A stretch of DNA of 64,000 nt from Dipteris shenzhenensis. Its lineage: Eukaryota > Polypodiophyta > Polypodiopsida > Gleicheniales. Shown piece by piece: positions 33,856 through 45,537 of this stretch; position 1 is the stretch's first letter; each line of letters opens with the position of its first letter. Both the position numbers and the translations under genes were made by a program. Below the pieces are notes generated by a model. The model did no database searches. It worked only from the letters and a program-made list of their open reading frames with translations, and was not told the origin of the DNA. Where the stretch lies: NCBI GenBank assembly GCA_047967505.1, contig CM106540.1. One strand, given 5' to 3'.

Positions 33856-33962
33856 AGAAAATCACTTAGCTCATAAGTAAAGAGTGGTGTTTTTATTTGG
33901 GGGAAATTTTAGTCGAGGGTTTTTTAAAATACCCCTGAATGCACATGATACATAGGGTTTAT
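33856..33962 (+). repeat. Repeat family R1, copy 3 (3' part only)
   Basis: It matches the last ~110 bases of the copies at 3,994 and 7,469, from the AAATCACTTAG(C/T)TCATAAGTA block to ACATAGGGTTT, but lacks the G-rich start and the last bases. Confidence 0.8.
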
Positions 33963-34249
33963 CCCACAGTCGTGAGCACCATCTACAATGGCATGCAAAG
34001 GCTTGCACAAGCACCTTGAGGTCCAAGGAAATCCCTGTACAAAGACATTGCAGAGACTAAGCAAAGGAAATTCCTAATCTTTGAACCCAAAAGCAAAGCG
34101 TATTGAAGAAGACGAAATACAGGAAGCCAAATATACCTCACAGTCCTTCGAAATGGCTACCAATTCATAAATCCCAACAAACCCTTCCGCTTCGAGGTGT
34201 AGTGCCTTCACAAAAGTGACACAGAACATCCCAAGGGTGTGGCCCACAG

Positions 34250-34650
34250 AGAGCAGGTCTGAATAGCCAGACGAAACGCAGAGCGCAGGTCCACACGTCC
34301 CAACAAAGGATATCACAGATAGAAGGCCGCAGGTCAGAGTACCCTACTCACAGTAGAACGTGAATCCGCAGGTCGAAGTAGCATCCACATAGAGCGCAGC
34401 CACCACAGAAGATCTCACAGATAGATTACCGGACGTCGAAGTGGCCTCCACATAGCCGCAGGTCGACAACACAAGGCAAATCAGCACTCAACATGCCTTC
34501 CACACTACATCTCCAAGGAACTTCAATACAACACGCAGAAGGCAACGGACGTCCGAGGCACAGCAACGCAAGCGAGTGGAAGAAACGAGGAAGGAGTGCG
34601 ACGAGCAGAGCATGCAGCAGCAAGGAGGAGGGCTAAAGGATGGGGAAGCA
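34250..34650. other. No recognised gene; short internal repeats
   Basis: Variants of CGCAGGTCGAAGT and CACATAGAGCGCAGCC recur at irregular spacing. No coding evidence on either strand. Confidence 0.35.
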
Positions 34651-35250
34651 TGGGAGGCGGGGAGGGAGGCTGCCATAGTGTCCCCCCAAATGTTTAGCAA
34701 GAGAGGCCTCTCCATCATTTATTTTGTGGAGAGGCATCGTAAGGCAGAGAACCTGGGGTGCTCTAGTAAGAAACCCTATGCATCACGTGCGTTCAAGGGG
34801 TGCCTCTCAACTAAAATTTTCTCATCAATATAAACACAAGGCTCTACTAATGAACTAAGTGATTATTTTCTAAAGTTGAATGAAAAACCCCTCTTGTTAT
34901 TGTAATCTTATCAATTTTTTTTTTAAAGTTGAATTAAAATTCCCCTCCTTTTGAATGCATGTGGTACACTAATTTTTTTTGAGGTGAACCCCCCGAGCTA
35001 AAGACACCCTAAAACCCTAAGGCTATTTACACCTAAAGACCTAAAAAGAAGACAAGCCCTTCCCTCTCATGACTCATAGAAGGCGGGGAGGGAGGCCGCC
35101 ATAGCCTCCCCCCAAATGTTTAGCAAGAGAGGCCTCTCCATAGAATGATGGAGAGGCATCATAAGGTAGAGAACCTAACACCTAAAGACACCCTAAAACC
35201 GTAAGGCTATTTATACCTAAAGACCTAAAAAGAAGACTAAGCCCCCCCTC
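34651..35250. repeat. A-B segment duplicated; R1 inserted in the first copy
   Basis: Segment A (GGCGGGGAGGGAGGC to AGAGAACCT) occurs at about 34655-34752 and 35079-35176. Segment B (TAAAGACACCCTAAAACC to the AAGAAGAC region) occurs at about 35000-35065 and 35182-35240. In the second copy A and B are almost adjacent. In the first they are separated by the R1 copy at 34,753-34,999. The second copy thus shows the empty site. Confidence 0.82.
34753..34999 (-). repeat. Repeat family R1, copy 4 (inverted)
   Basis: It reads in reverse orientation from GGGGTGCTCTAGTAAGAAAC to TTTTGAGGTGAACCCCCC. Its boundaries follow from comparison with the unoccupied duplicate at 35,176-35,182. This is the best evidence for the true ends of R1. 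Confidence 0.83.
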
Positions 35251-35410
35251 ACGACTCACCATGATGCCACCATTAACCAAGGCTTAAATTACCCACACGT
35301 CCCCCATATATAGTTCTAAAAGGAAAACGGATCACTATGGCTATGCCTTTGGCACGCCAAAAAGTGTCAACCAACTCATCACGGATGATAACTTGGTCAT
35401 ACTGGACCAT

Positions 35411-35768
35411 GATCACTAGTGCACCAAGAGCGATGCTCACGATCACGAGTGCAGCAACAACGATGCACCTGAGCAAAATTTTAAAGATAAGAAAGGGAGG
35501 GTTGGTCATGCAATGCTAGTTATTATATGATTGATTTATGATCACAAGTGCATCAACAATGATGCACCTGAGCAAAATTTTAAAGATAAGAAAGGGAGGG
35601 ATGGTCATGCAATGCTAGTTATTATATAATTGATTTATGATTACTAGTGCACCAAGAGCGATGCGCACGATCACGAGTGCAGCAACAACGATGCACCTGA
35701 GAAAAATTTTAAAGATAGGAAAGGGAGGGCTGGTCATGCAATGCTAGTTATTATATAATTGATTTATA
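35411..35768. repeat. Three-copy tandem repeat, about 107-125 bases
   Basis: Each unit contains AACGATGCACCTGAG, AAAATTTTAAAGATA, GAAAGGGAGGG and GGTCATGCAATGCTAGTTAT. The middle unit lacks the ACCAAGAGCGATGC segment that is present in units one and three. Confidence 0.92.
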
Positions 35769-35899
35769 GGATCTATGTATGATGCTGTGAAGGAATAAGG
35801 GAAGGCGACATTGGGTGGCTTGTTAGGTGGTTTGGAGGCCGAAGGACGGCTGGCCCTGAAATTGTTTTTAAAGGCCAAAACCTAGGACTTGGCTAATTA

Positions 35900-37020
35900 C
35901 TCCTATGAAAAGCCAGGCCGACACTCCTTCTCACCCTGGGCACATGATAGCTTTTTTGACCAGTTCTGGTAACGTGCAGCAGCTAATGTGGCAAACGGAT
36001 GCCAAACAGATCTCCAATTTTTGCCTGACGATTGCAAACAGAGTGCACAGGCAGGTAAGGCCAGCAATGCTCTGATAACCAACGAGAATCTGCCACACCA
36101 ACTGTTCTTGCCGATTGAGTAACCTGTAAGCATGTGCCCCTGATTTTGATACGTTTCGGTAGGGTCTAACACCGTGGAGGTAGGCATGTCCCCATGATTC
36201 TGATAAGCTCCAGTAGGCAGCTTTTGAAACAGAACTTGAAACGAAACTGCTCATGTGCCCAGACCTTCTCATCAACCCAATGTCTCAGTACTGTCGCATG
36301 GCTTCCTCATCAACACTGATTCGCTCGTCCCTGTCGCCACTCATCAACACCTTCCACCCCAAATCATTTCTCTTGATCATTTTCGCACTAAAAATGCTCC
36401 CCCTATGCTTCTCATCTCCGATCGTCCCTTGCATTGCTTTACAAATGCCTCCAGGGCTGTACATTAGCCTTTTGAGTATTGCAGTTGTAACAGCTCCTCC
36501 AATAATGATGTGCAGACGTAATATCCGACGCAGGTTCTTCCATATTGTGGACGTCGTCTCTAGTTCCGAAAGGTTTCCCACTCAAGCCAATTTGCGCTCC
36601 GAACAATAGCGTAAAGTCTGGTCAATGCATCAGTTGAAAGGCATTGTTTTCTAGAAGGATTTAATTTTACGCGAAATATACGGGAAGCTAAGGCTCAGTG
36701 CACACGCAGCAAAAAATACGCCTCTGGTTGCCAATAGTTCTCTTCACACACGTAAATGTTTTCCCAACTGATGGGACTCCAATGCCCATTTGGTGCTCAA
36801 ATAGGCACCTCGATTTTGGAGGTTGTGAGTTTAGTGCCATTTTTCCTCCACCCAATAGCGCCTTGGCATTTGGCACTGCCATTGCTTCCTGCTGTTCCCA
36901 GCCAATAAAAAATTGGCCAGGTACAGCTCTGCCTCTCACACAGCTTCTCACTGCCGCAGTCAGACAAACTTTACTGCTCACATTGAATACCACCATCTGG
37001 TTCACGCGCGATTAATTCAG
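35900..37020. other. Unassigned; overlapping frames on both strands
   Basis: A minus-strand frame at 36581-36285 reads SELETTSTIWKNLRRILRLH and SIFSAKMIKRNDLGWKVLMS, which looks protein-like. Overlapping plus-strand frames of similar length exist as well. No family is recognised. The stretch lies upstream of the diterpene synthase pseudogene and may include its promoter and first exons. Confidence 0.3.
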
Positions 37021-37312
37021 ACAAGTGAAGGTGAGAACCAAAGTCGAACCAGCTGAGCATTTTTTGCTCCGCGTGCACTGGCTCTAATAAACATCCATGA
37101 CAATTGCGCAAGCAGATTTCTATACTACGGACGTCACTGATCAATCCAGCCTCTCCTCGTTAATGCAGCTTCCTCTGCTGGGTTTACAACCTACAAGTTT
37201 GAACTCGGTAAATTCGCTACTCAAGGATTTCCTCGCTAGACGTTGATTCAGCTAATCCTACATTTTCTGACGAGCCCTGGATTACAAAGATTGAAATAGC
37301 TCGTGTGCGGAA

Positions 37313-37354
37313 GAGAGAGAGAGAGAGCGCGCGCGCGCGAGCGAGCGAGCCAGC
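37313..37354. repeat. (GA)n(GC)n(GAGC)n simple repeat
   Basis: A GA run passes into GCGCGC and GAGCGAGC just upstream of the first recognisable diterpene synthase exon. Confidence 0.93.
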
Positions 37355-37385
37355 GTCGTTCAAACGTTGACATTATGTGTTATCA

Positions 37386-38609
37386 GAGGCAGAGGAGATA
37401 AAAGAGTGCATCGAAACCATAAAGCAAATGTTCGGATCCATGAATGACGGCGAAATATCAGTATCTGCGCATGACACGGCTTGGGTAACTCTGGTGCGGC
37501 TCTTGATGGCTCTGCGGCACCGCAATTTCCAATGGCACTGCAATGGATAATCGACAACCAGCTTCCTGACGGAGGATGGGGAGATGCACGGAAATTTCTA
37601 GCGTACGACCGAGTTTCTAACACTCTTGCATGTATCGTAGCTTTGAAGAAATGGAACCTAGGCCAAGCGAACGTACAAAAAGGTCAGAAATGGGACAGTT
37701 TAGACTTATGTGCGTACATAGATTGCGAAAAGCTCTGTAGCTCTGAAAATATTGAGAGCGTAAATTGACGTGATTGCTGTCTGAATGAGCGAGCAGGTTT
37801 GGAGGTTCTCTGGAGAAACATGACAAAACTGGAAACTGAGGATGACGATCATATGCCAGTTGGCTTTGAGATTGTTTTGTTTTGTTTTGTTTTGTCTTCC
37901 CTCAGTTGCTACAGGACGCAAAAGATTTAGGTATTGATCTTCCATATGACTTACCCATTTTAAAGAGGATCACTCTGGAGAGGGAACGGAAGTTGGAGAA
38001 GTGAGTCAGACAACTTTCTCTACTTAATTTCTTGATGCAACTTTCTCTAAGAACTGTTTAATACACAAGCAATTCGGTAATTCCTATTTGCACGCCTTTG
38101 TTACAATCTGCAACTTAATCGGCCTCTGTGTGTGTAGAATTCCAATGGCAATTGTCCACAACCATCCAACAGTTCTTCTCTACTCCATGGAAGGGCTGCA
38201 CAAGCTCGTTGATTGACCAAAGCTTCTCAAGTTGCAAGAGAAAAACGGCTCATTCCTCTCATCGCCAGCCTCCACGGCTTGTGCCCTATTGTACACCGGA
38301 GACCCTAAATGCCTAGAGTATCTAAACTCCTTGCTTCACAAATTCGATAACGCAGGTATATATCTCAATATTGCGACACATTACCATTTGAGTGACCAAT
38401 ACTATCACAAGCGAAGCTTTCTTAAGATCTTTGTGTGCGTGTAAAAAAAATATATTTTTTTGTTTATTTATATATTGGACCTATAAAAAAGCGTTGTCCT
38501 TGTATGGCAAAATGACATGAAAAATTTCAGATTTTTCAAAACATCTTACTAAACAAAACATACACACACACACTTGTTTTTTGTGAGAACACACACACAG
38601 GGAGAGGGA

Positions 38610-38656
<47 letters not shown>

Positions 38657-40200
38657 GGATGGATGCGTAAAAGTAAGTCGAAAATGTGGTTATTAATTTA
38701 TTTGTGTTTTGTGTGTGTAGTCTCTCTTTGTCTCCCTCTCCCCATGCACTCACTCTATTGCTCTTATGGAGTGGTTGCTTGTCAGTAGCTTACAACTCAT
38801 ATTACAAAACCTGGGAGATCCATTAGAACGATGGATCTAGTCGAGTAATTTTTGAATTTTATAGCTGACACAATTGAATTGGATTTTATCTTTTACAGTG
38901 CCCAATGTTTACCCTAACAACCTATTTGAGCACCAACTTGAAAGGCTTGGAATACCATGCCACTTTAAAGAGGAAATCACAACCTCTCTTGATTATGTTT
39001 ATCAGTATATGCGACAACACTATGTATACATGTATCCATTACATTGTGTTTAGAGATGTGAAATCTGGAGTCAATTGCCTTCTTATCTATGAGTTACATA
39101 TGGTGGAGCCATCGTGGAATATGTTGGGGGAGGGAGTTAACACTTCCCCAGCTTGATGACACTGCAATGGGGTTTCAAATTTTACGATTGAATGGATATG
39201 ATGTATCGACAGGCAAGCTTACTTGCATATTTAGACGTTTTAGCACTATTCTAATAAAACATCTGAAGTGTATAATGACTTTTCACATCAATTGTATATA
39301 CACAAAGGAACACTCAGGAAATGTGTAATCCAACGTTGGCCGTTTAGATAACTACATTGTTTACAAGTATCTTTAATGTGCACTTGTAGCCGTATTCAAC
39401 CAATTCAAGGAAAATGATGAATTTTTTTGCATTCCTGGACAAACAAGTCAATCCATAACTGGTTTGTTTGATCAACACCAAGCTTCACACCTGAGATTTC
39501 CAAGTGAGAAAATACTAGAAGAGGCGGAGATATTTACGACAAAATTCCTTCACGAGAAACAGGCACGAGAACCAAGAGAAAAATGCAGTATGCAACAAAT
39601 GGGTCATCATGAAGGATCTACAAGGGGAGGTAAGTCACACAATGCACAAGACTAACATTTAGGAAAGTAAGAAATTGTGTTCAATACTTTTGCACACTCA
39701 TAACCAAGATATACTCTTAGATGAAATCTCTACAAGTGCATCCTTGTTGTTTGTGCAGGTGAAATACTCACTTGACTTTCCCTAGTATGCAAGTTTGCAA
39801 TGGGTAGGGACAAGGAAATTTTTGGATCAATAGGGCGCTGATGATGTTTGGATTGGAAAGACATTGTATAGGTATCTGAGATAAGGGGTATTTTAAACTA
39901 TTGTTTTGCACTACTAGATCGACATTGCATTGGACTTGATAGATAGTTTAATCTTGATACTTTTGCACTGCTAGAGGGACACTATTTTGGACTTGACACA
40001 TAATTTACTCATTATCAAGATTGGTAGTGGTTTGATGATTGTGATAGACTACAAAATATTCTTATGAGTGTTATACTATATGTTTCCCATACTTGGTTGT
40101 GATTGAAGCATATCTAAACATGTGTTTCTACAGGCTCCCTCTGGTGAATAATTCAATATATTTAGAGCTGGCCAAAGCATATTTTAACTTGCCAACTAGG
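37386..40200 (+). pseudogene. Class II-type diterpene synthase pseudogene, 3'-truncated
   Basis: Eight exon remnants in order. 37386-37682: IKQMFGSMNDGEISVSAHDT then AWV, and after a frame shift AAPQFPMALQWIIDNQLPDG. 37797-38000: NMTKLETEDDDHMPVGFEIV and AKDLGIDLPYDLPILKRI, split by a GTTTT expansion. 38138-38355: [35 protein letters not shown]. 38899-39023: PNVYPNNLFEHQLERLGIPC. To 39212: SHRGICWGRELTLPQLDDTA. 39390-39629: NDEFFCIPGQTSQSITGLFD. 39759-39871: two TAG stops, then DDVWIGKTLYR. 40134-40198: LPLVNNSIYLELAKAYFN. Most junctions keep GT-AG sites and phase; the one after 39212 has a GC donor. The family makes bicyclic diphosphates from GGPP in plastids. The DxDD position reads QLDD. 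The class I alpha domain is lost at the copia junction. Confidence 0.93.
38595..38660. repeat. (GA)n followed by a G run, in a diterpene synthase intron
   Basis: A GA repeat ends in about a dozen G, lying between the exons ending at 38355 and starting at 38899. Confidence 0.95.
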
Positions 40201-40735
40201 CTACATGCAAGTGCGGGAAGGCATCCCATGACTGACTGCATTGAGGGTAGATGGAGCATTTCCCGGGGTAGCCCACTCTCGGGTTGCGGGGCCCGTTTGG
40301 AGCCCCAGATGATCCCAGATGGCTCTGGGCCGAACAGCAACCGTAGGTTTGTTGCTCTATTTTACGCCACAATTCTATCGTGTGGTCTATGGCCTATTTC
40401 GACCCCCAGTCGGCCGTTTTGGGTGGACTAGGTCGATCACCCAATTGGATCTAACTGACTACAACTGCTGGTGGCTATATAAGAGCAAGCTCGTGAAGCC
40501 CATTTCATCACTGGCTACAGCAACCCTGATTCCTTAGCATCCAACCTCCGTCCTCTACTATTTCCAGCATGCCATCGAAGCTTCTCACACAAGAGCGCAC
40601 GGCTAGGAGGCAGCGCCATCTATTGTATCAGATTTACAGTAATCAAATTTTTTATTCTCCATACTATCTGCTTTTCTCTCTTGTGTACGAGATCCTGTTA
40701 TCTGTTGAGTACAGACGTTGTATTGTTTTCTTACA
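40201..40735 (+). repeat. Copia 5' LTR (truncated at its start)
   Basis: It aligns to 45001-45537. It has the TATATAAGAGCAAGCTC promoter box near 40475 and ends TTTTCTTACA. The expected TGTTAG start is absent. Confidence 0.93.
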
Positions 40736-40752
40736 TGGTATCAGAGCCTAGA
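40736..40752 (+). promoter_or_regulatory. Copia primer-binding site
   Basis: TGGTATCAGAGCCTAGA begins directly after the LTR end CA. TGGTATCAGAGC is complementary to the 3' end of plant initiator methionine tRNA, the usual copia primer. Confidence 0.95.
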
Positions 40753-40798
40753 CTCTAGCAAGAAGATTTGGTAGTGTGTTTCTGTTTGCGAGCAGATT

Positions 40799-43700
40799 TT
40801 GAGAGAGGGCCCAGCCCACAAGATTGTGAATTCCACCGTTCGGCGAAAGTGGAAAGTTGGACGGCACTATCCACTCTGGAAGTTTAAAATGAAGACCATC
40901 CTAAGTGCATATGAGCCTTGCGATACTGCTACTAGGGTGGACATGAAGCCGGTTGCGAGACCGGATCCAGCCAATGCAGGACAACAGATAGTCCCAACTG
41001 CGGATGAGATTCTCGCGTGGACAAGAAGAAATACAGATGCACTGTGTTCTATTGTCTACAGTGTAAGTGACTCCATCATGGCGTTAATTCAACATGTCAC
41101 CACAATAGAGGAGGCATGGATGGTCTTTAAAAATCAGTACGAGACCACGAATCAGACGCGGATTCAGAATCTAGAGACTCAATTCGCGAACTAGAAATTT
41201 TTTTCGTCTGAAGTGGCAAAGCAGTTCATCACCAGGGTGAAGAATCTACGCGATCAGATGACTGCAATTGGCATCACCATCACCAGTGAGAATCTAGCAC
41301 GAAGATGCATACGGATTCTCCCACCAAAGTACGACAGTCTTGTTACAATGTTGAATACGCAAAATAGAAATCCGCCCCTCAACTTTGAGGATTTCAGCGC
41401 GATGCTTTTGGAGGAGGAGATGCATCAAAAGACGAGAACTGAAGGAGATGCGTCAAAAGACGAGAACTGGAGAAGATTCGGCTTTCTATGCTGGATCAAA
41501 GAAAGGTAAGGGTAAGGACTCTGGTAATCCATCTTCTTCTTATGATAAAAAGAGAAAGAAGAAGATCAAGTGCTTCTATTGCAACAAGGCAGGGCACAAG
41601 TAGAATGAGTGCTAGAAGAAGATTGTAGATGAGAAGAACGGAGTAAACTAAGAGTCCAACAACAGTGCACAGGCAGTACTAGTAGAGCTGTTCATAGCAA
41701 TTGAGGAGATTTGCACAGAGGCTATTCATGTACTTGTGGATGAACCTTGGATTATTGATAGTGGTGCATTGCGCCACATGACCAGTCAGAAGGATTGGTA
41801 TACCTCTCTACATCCAATAGGGAATGACATCTTGGTAGCAGTCGGCAATGATGCAAAATGTCCAGCAAAAGGAAAAGGTACGATTGCTCTCAAGTCAGAT
41901 GGAGTTGTAAAATAGTTGTCCGATGTTCTTTATGTGCCAGATATTAAGAGGAACTTGTTGTCCATTTTTGCGATCACGGATCGGGACCTCAAAGTTTAAT
42001 TCGATAAGAATGGTGCACAGATTTTGGATCTTCAAGGGAAGGTCGTTGGTAAAGGTACACGATGCAACAACATCTACGAACTCTCAGCTTTCAGTGCTCG
42101 AGCGGATGTGAAGAACACTAAGCTATGGCATGAGAGGTTTGATCATCTAAACCTTAGTTCTTTAAAGGAGATGCGCAAAAGTGGAATGATTGCAGACCTA
42201 CCAGAAATTACAGATCTGCCCGATGTATGTGAAGCTTGCATGATGGGCAAGTCGCATCGGCAGCCCTTTCCTAAAGAGGCTAGTAGGGCAAAGGCTCCTC
42301 TAGAGCTCATTCACACGGACCTTTGCGAAACGATGGAGACAGAAGCTTTGGGTTGTTCCTACTACTTCATGACACTGATCAACGACTACAGTAGAAGGAT
42401 ATGGATATACTTCCTAAAGACTAAAGATGAGGCTTTTAGTAAGTTCAAAGAATGGCATGTAATGGTCGAGAAAGAAACAGGGAGGAAGGTGAAGAAGTTG
42501 AGATCAGACAGAGGTGGTGAGTTCACATCAAGTGAATTCGAAAGTTACTGCAAAAGTCACGGGATCAAGAGGCAAAAATTCCCGCCACATACATCACAGC
42601 AAAATGGAGTAGCAGAGCGCAAGATGCAGTCATCTGCGAAATAGCCAGGAGTATGATGAAAGGGAAAGACTTGCCAAAGTCTTTTTGGACTGAAGCATGT
42701 AACATGGTAGTTTACATTCTGAATCATAGCTACATGAAGGCTGTGAACGAGATGACTCCACTGTAGGCCTTTTCTGGTAAGAAACCTTCAGTTGCACATT
42801 TCAAAGTTTTTGGATGTGACTGTTTTGTGCATGTCCCTGATGCTAATAGGACCAAATGGGAACCGAAGAGCTGGAAGTGTATTTTCTTAGGCTACAGTGA
42901 AGAGGTGAAGGGTTACCGTCTCTATAACCCTGTTACCAAGAAGGTAATAGTAAGTCACAATGTGGTTTTCTCAGAATAGCCGCATCAATTGGAGGAGGAT
43001 GCTTCCTTCCCAGACAACCAGGACCAGGATATCCATCCAGTACAACCACCAACAGTAGACCGAACTCCCCCAATGGTGCTTGGGAGGATTCAAGATAAAG
43101 AAGAGCCTGCAAAACCACAACAGCAACGACCATTCCTGAAGTGGGTAAAGCAACTTTTGGACGGCAGAGAACCTCCAGCCATTGAGGAGGAGCCATCTGA
43201 ACACCACCGGTCCAAGAGATTAGAGGAGCAAAGAAGGGCGCAGGAACACTTGGTCAACTATGCTTTGATGACAGAGGTGATTTGTGCTGATGAACCCAAG
43301 TGTCCTGAAGAGGCACAGGATGATGATAGGTGGATGGAGGCTATGCAATCGGAGTATGGCTCCATAATGAAGAACAACACTTGGGACCTTGTGGATCGTC
43401 CACCAAAATGCAAGGTAATCGGCACCAAGTGGGTGTACAAGACCAAGTACAAGTTCGACTGCACATTGGATAAGTACAAGGCTCGGCTCATGGCAAAAGG
43501 ATTCGCACAGGTACATGGTTTTGATTATCAAGATACTTTTGCTCCCATAGCACAACTAACCACAATTTGCAGTGTTTTGGCTTTAGCAGCCCAAGGAAGT
43601 TGGCCCGTGTTTTAGATGGATGTAAAATCCGTCTTTCTGAATGGAGATCTCAAGGAGGAGGTATTATACGTGGAACAACCACCAGGTTTTGTGATCCCTA

Positions 43701-44770
43701 GTTCAGAAGGTAAAGTTTGTAAACTGAAGAAGGCACTTTACGGGTTGAAACAGGCCCCATGAGCATGGTACCAGCAGATTGATGCCTACTTTCTGCAAAA
43801 CGGGTTCAGGGGGAGCCCATCTGATGCAAATTTATATATCTTCAAAGAAGGAGGCAGGTGTATAATCGTGGTCCTTTATGTGGATGACCTTGTCATAACA
43901 GGGAACCATGAAGAGAAGATCTCACATACAAAGCATTTGCTAGGAAGAGAGTTTGAAATGACTGATGCATTTCTGTTTGGGGATTGAAGTTTGGAAAGAG
44001 CCAAAACAAATCTTCATTTCACAGCTGAAGTATGCTCTGAAGGCATTTGGCATGGCTGAGTGCAAGACAGTAAGCACCCCTATGGAGGTTGATGTGAAGC
44101 TCTCAAATGAGGATTTATCACCACTGGTGGACGAAGCAAAGTACAAAAGTCTTGTGGGCAGTTTGATTTACTTGTGCAACACACAGCCGAACATCAGCTT
44201 TGTGACTGGTGTACTAAGCAGGTTTTCCAATAAGCCCCGGGAGAACCATTGGAGGGCAGGGATGTGAGTGCTGAAATACATCAAAGGCACACTTGATTAT
44301 GGCATCACCTATACCAAGGGCAACATCTTGACTGGATTCTGTGACTCGGATTGGGTAGGAGACATGGACAGCAGCAGATCAGTGATAGGTTACTGTTTCT
44401 TAGATCTGGAGCTGTGTCATGGGTTAGCAAGAAGCAACCCACAATTGCTCTTTCTTCTACCGAGGCTGAGTACAAATCAGCATGCTTTACTTCTTGCGAG
44501 GCAGTGTGGTTGAGGAGGATTTTAGGGGACATGGGTGCAGTGCAGAACAAGCCTATGCAGTTATTATGTGACAATCAGAGTTGCATGGCGATTGCAAAGA
44601 ACCCTGTGTTCCACGCTCGCACAAAACACATTGAGATTCAATATCACTTTGTACACGAGCTCATCATGGATGGAAAGGTCGACTTTGTGTACTGTCCAAC
44701 TATAGAGAATGCTGCGGACATCTTCACGAAGGCTCTTGGAAGAGACTTGCTGGAGAGGCATCTTCATTGA
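40799..44770 (+). pseudogene. Copia gag-pol polyprotein pseudogene
   Basis: Domains in order: UBN2-type gag (40799-41510) with a TAG at 41192; a CCHC knuckle CFYCNKAGHK with TAG at 41601-41603; protease DSGA near 41757; gag-pre-integrase with WHERFDHLNL and CEACMMGKSH; integrase core with HTDLC, RSDRGGEF and NGVAERK (42105-42640); after a frame shift the integrase end with ILNHSYMKAVNEMTPL; reverse transcriptase with [27 protein letters not shown] and LYVDDLVITG (43330-43990); RNase H with STEAEYKSA and TKHIEIQYHFV (to 44770). Lesions include a 28-base tandem duplication at 41416-41471, TAG at 43613-43615, TGA at 43760-43762, frame shifts near 42620, 43965 and 44390, and TGA near 44266. The catalytic motifs themselves mostly survive. 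Confidence 0.95.
41416..41471. repeat. 28-base tandem duplication in copia gag
   Basis: GGAGATGCATCAAAAGACGA and its following eight bases are repeated from 41444 with two differences. Twenty-eight bases shift the frame by one. Confidence 0.92.
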
Positions 44771-44812
44771 CTTGGCATTGGGCTGAAAAAGTAAGTTCAC
44801 TTGTGGGTGGAC

Positions 44813-44824
44813 ATTGAGGGGGGG
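44813..44824 (+). promoter_or_regulatory. Copia polypurine tract
   Basis: TTGAGGGGGGG directly precedes the 3' LTR start TGTTAG at 44825, the place and composition expected for plus-strand priming. Confidence 0.85.
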
Positions 44825-45537
44825 TGTTAGATATCAATGCTCCACTCTCGTGTAACTATGCAGGAATGAGCCAACTCTACTTGTAAGCCCCCCATATGAG
44901 GAGAAGGCATTTGAGTAGCTCGGTTATCCGGTAGGTCCTAGTTTGGACACCAAATGGGGGTCATGTGTGGCCTGATGGCTGGACGGAGTTGGCACACTAC
45001 TATATGCAAGTGCGGGAAGGCATCCCATGACTGACCGCATTGAGGATAGATGGAGCATTTCTCAGGGCAACCCACTCTCAGGTTGCGGGGCTCGTTTGGA
45101 GCGCCAGATGATCTCGAATGGCTCTGGGCCGAACGAAAACTGTAGGTAAGTTGCTCTATTTTATGCCACGGTTCTATCGTGTGGTCGATGGCCTAATTTT
45201 GAGACCGACCCCCAGTCGGCTGTTTTGGGAGACTGGGTCAGTCACCCAATTGGGTCTAACCGACTACGACTGGTGGCTATATAAGAGCAAGCTCCTGAAG
45301 CCCATTTCATCGCTGACTACAGCAACCCTGATTCCTTAGCATCCAGCCTCCATCCTCTACTGTTTCCAGCATGCCATTGAAGCTTCTCGCATAGGAGCGC
45401 ATGGCTGGGAGGCAGCGCCATCTATTGTATCAGTTTTATAGTAATCAAATTTTTTATTCTCCATACTATCTACTTTTCTCTCTTGTGTACGAGATTCTAT
45501 TATCTGTTGAGCACAGACGTTGTATTGTTTTCTTATA
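44825..45537 (+). repeat. Copia 3' LTR, 713 bases
   Basis: It begins TGTTAGATATC and ends TTTTCTTATA, where the other LTR has TTTTCTTACA, so the terminal CA has become TA. A TATATAAGAGCAAGCTC box lies near 45280. Confidence 0.93.

Larger units (their letters stand above)
40201..45537 (+). mobile_element. Ty1/copia LTR retrotransposon, 5' LTR truncated
   Basis: 5' LTR remainder 40201-40735, primer-binding site, gag-pol, purine tract and a complete 3' LTR (44825-45537) are in the usual order. The 5' LTR lacks the portion equivalent to 44825-45000, about 176 bases. The two LTRs differ at many sites, so insertion is old. On the left the element abuts the diterpene synthase exon at 40198. On the right it abuts a gypsy LTR. 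No target-site duplication can be recognised because the left edge is gone. Confidence 0.95.

Noticed and set aside
36253-36609. A 118-codon plus-strand frame upstream of the diterpene synthase
   Set aside because: No motif, and a frame on the opposite strand looks at least as coding; neither is convincing.
37386-40200. A functional diterpene synthase gene
   Set aside because: At least two frame shifts, a GTTTT expansion, three stops and loss of the class I part exclude a working product.
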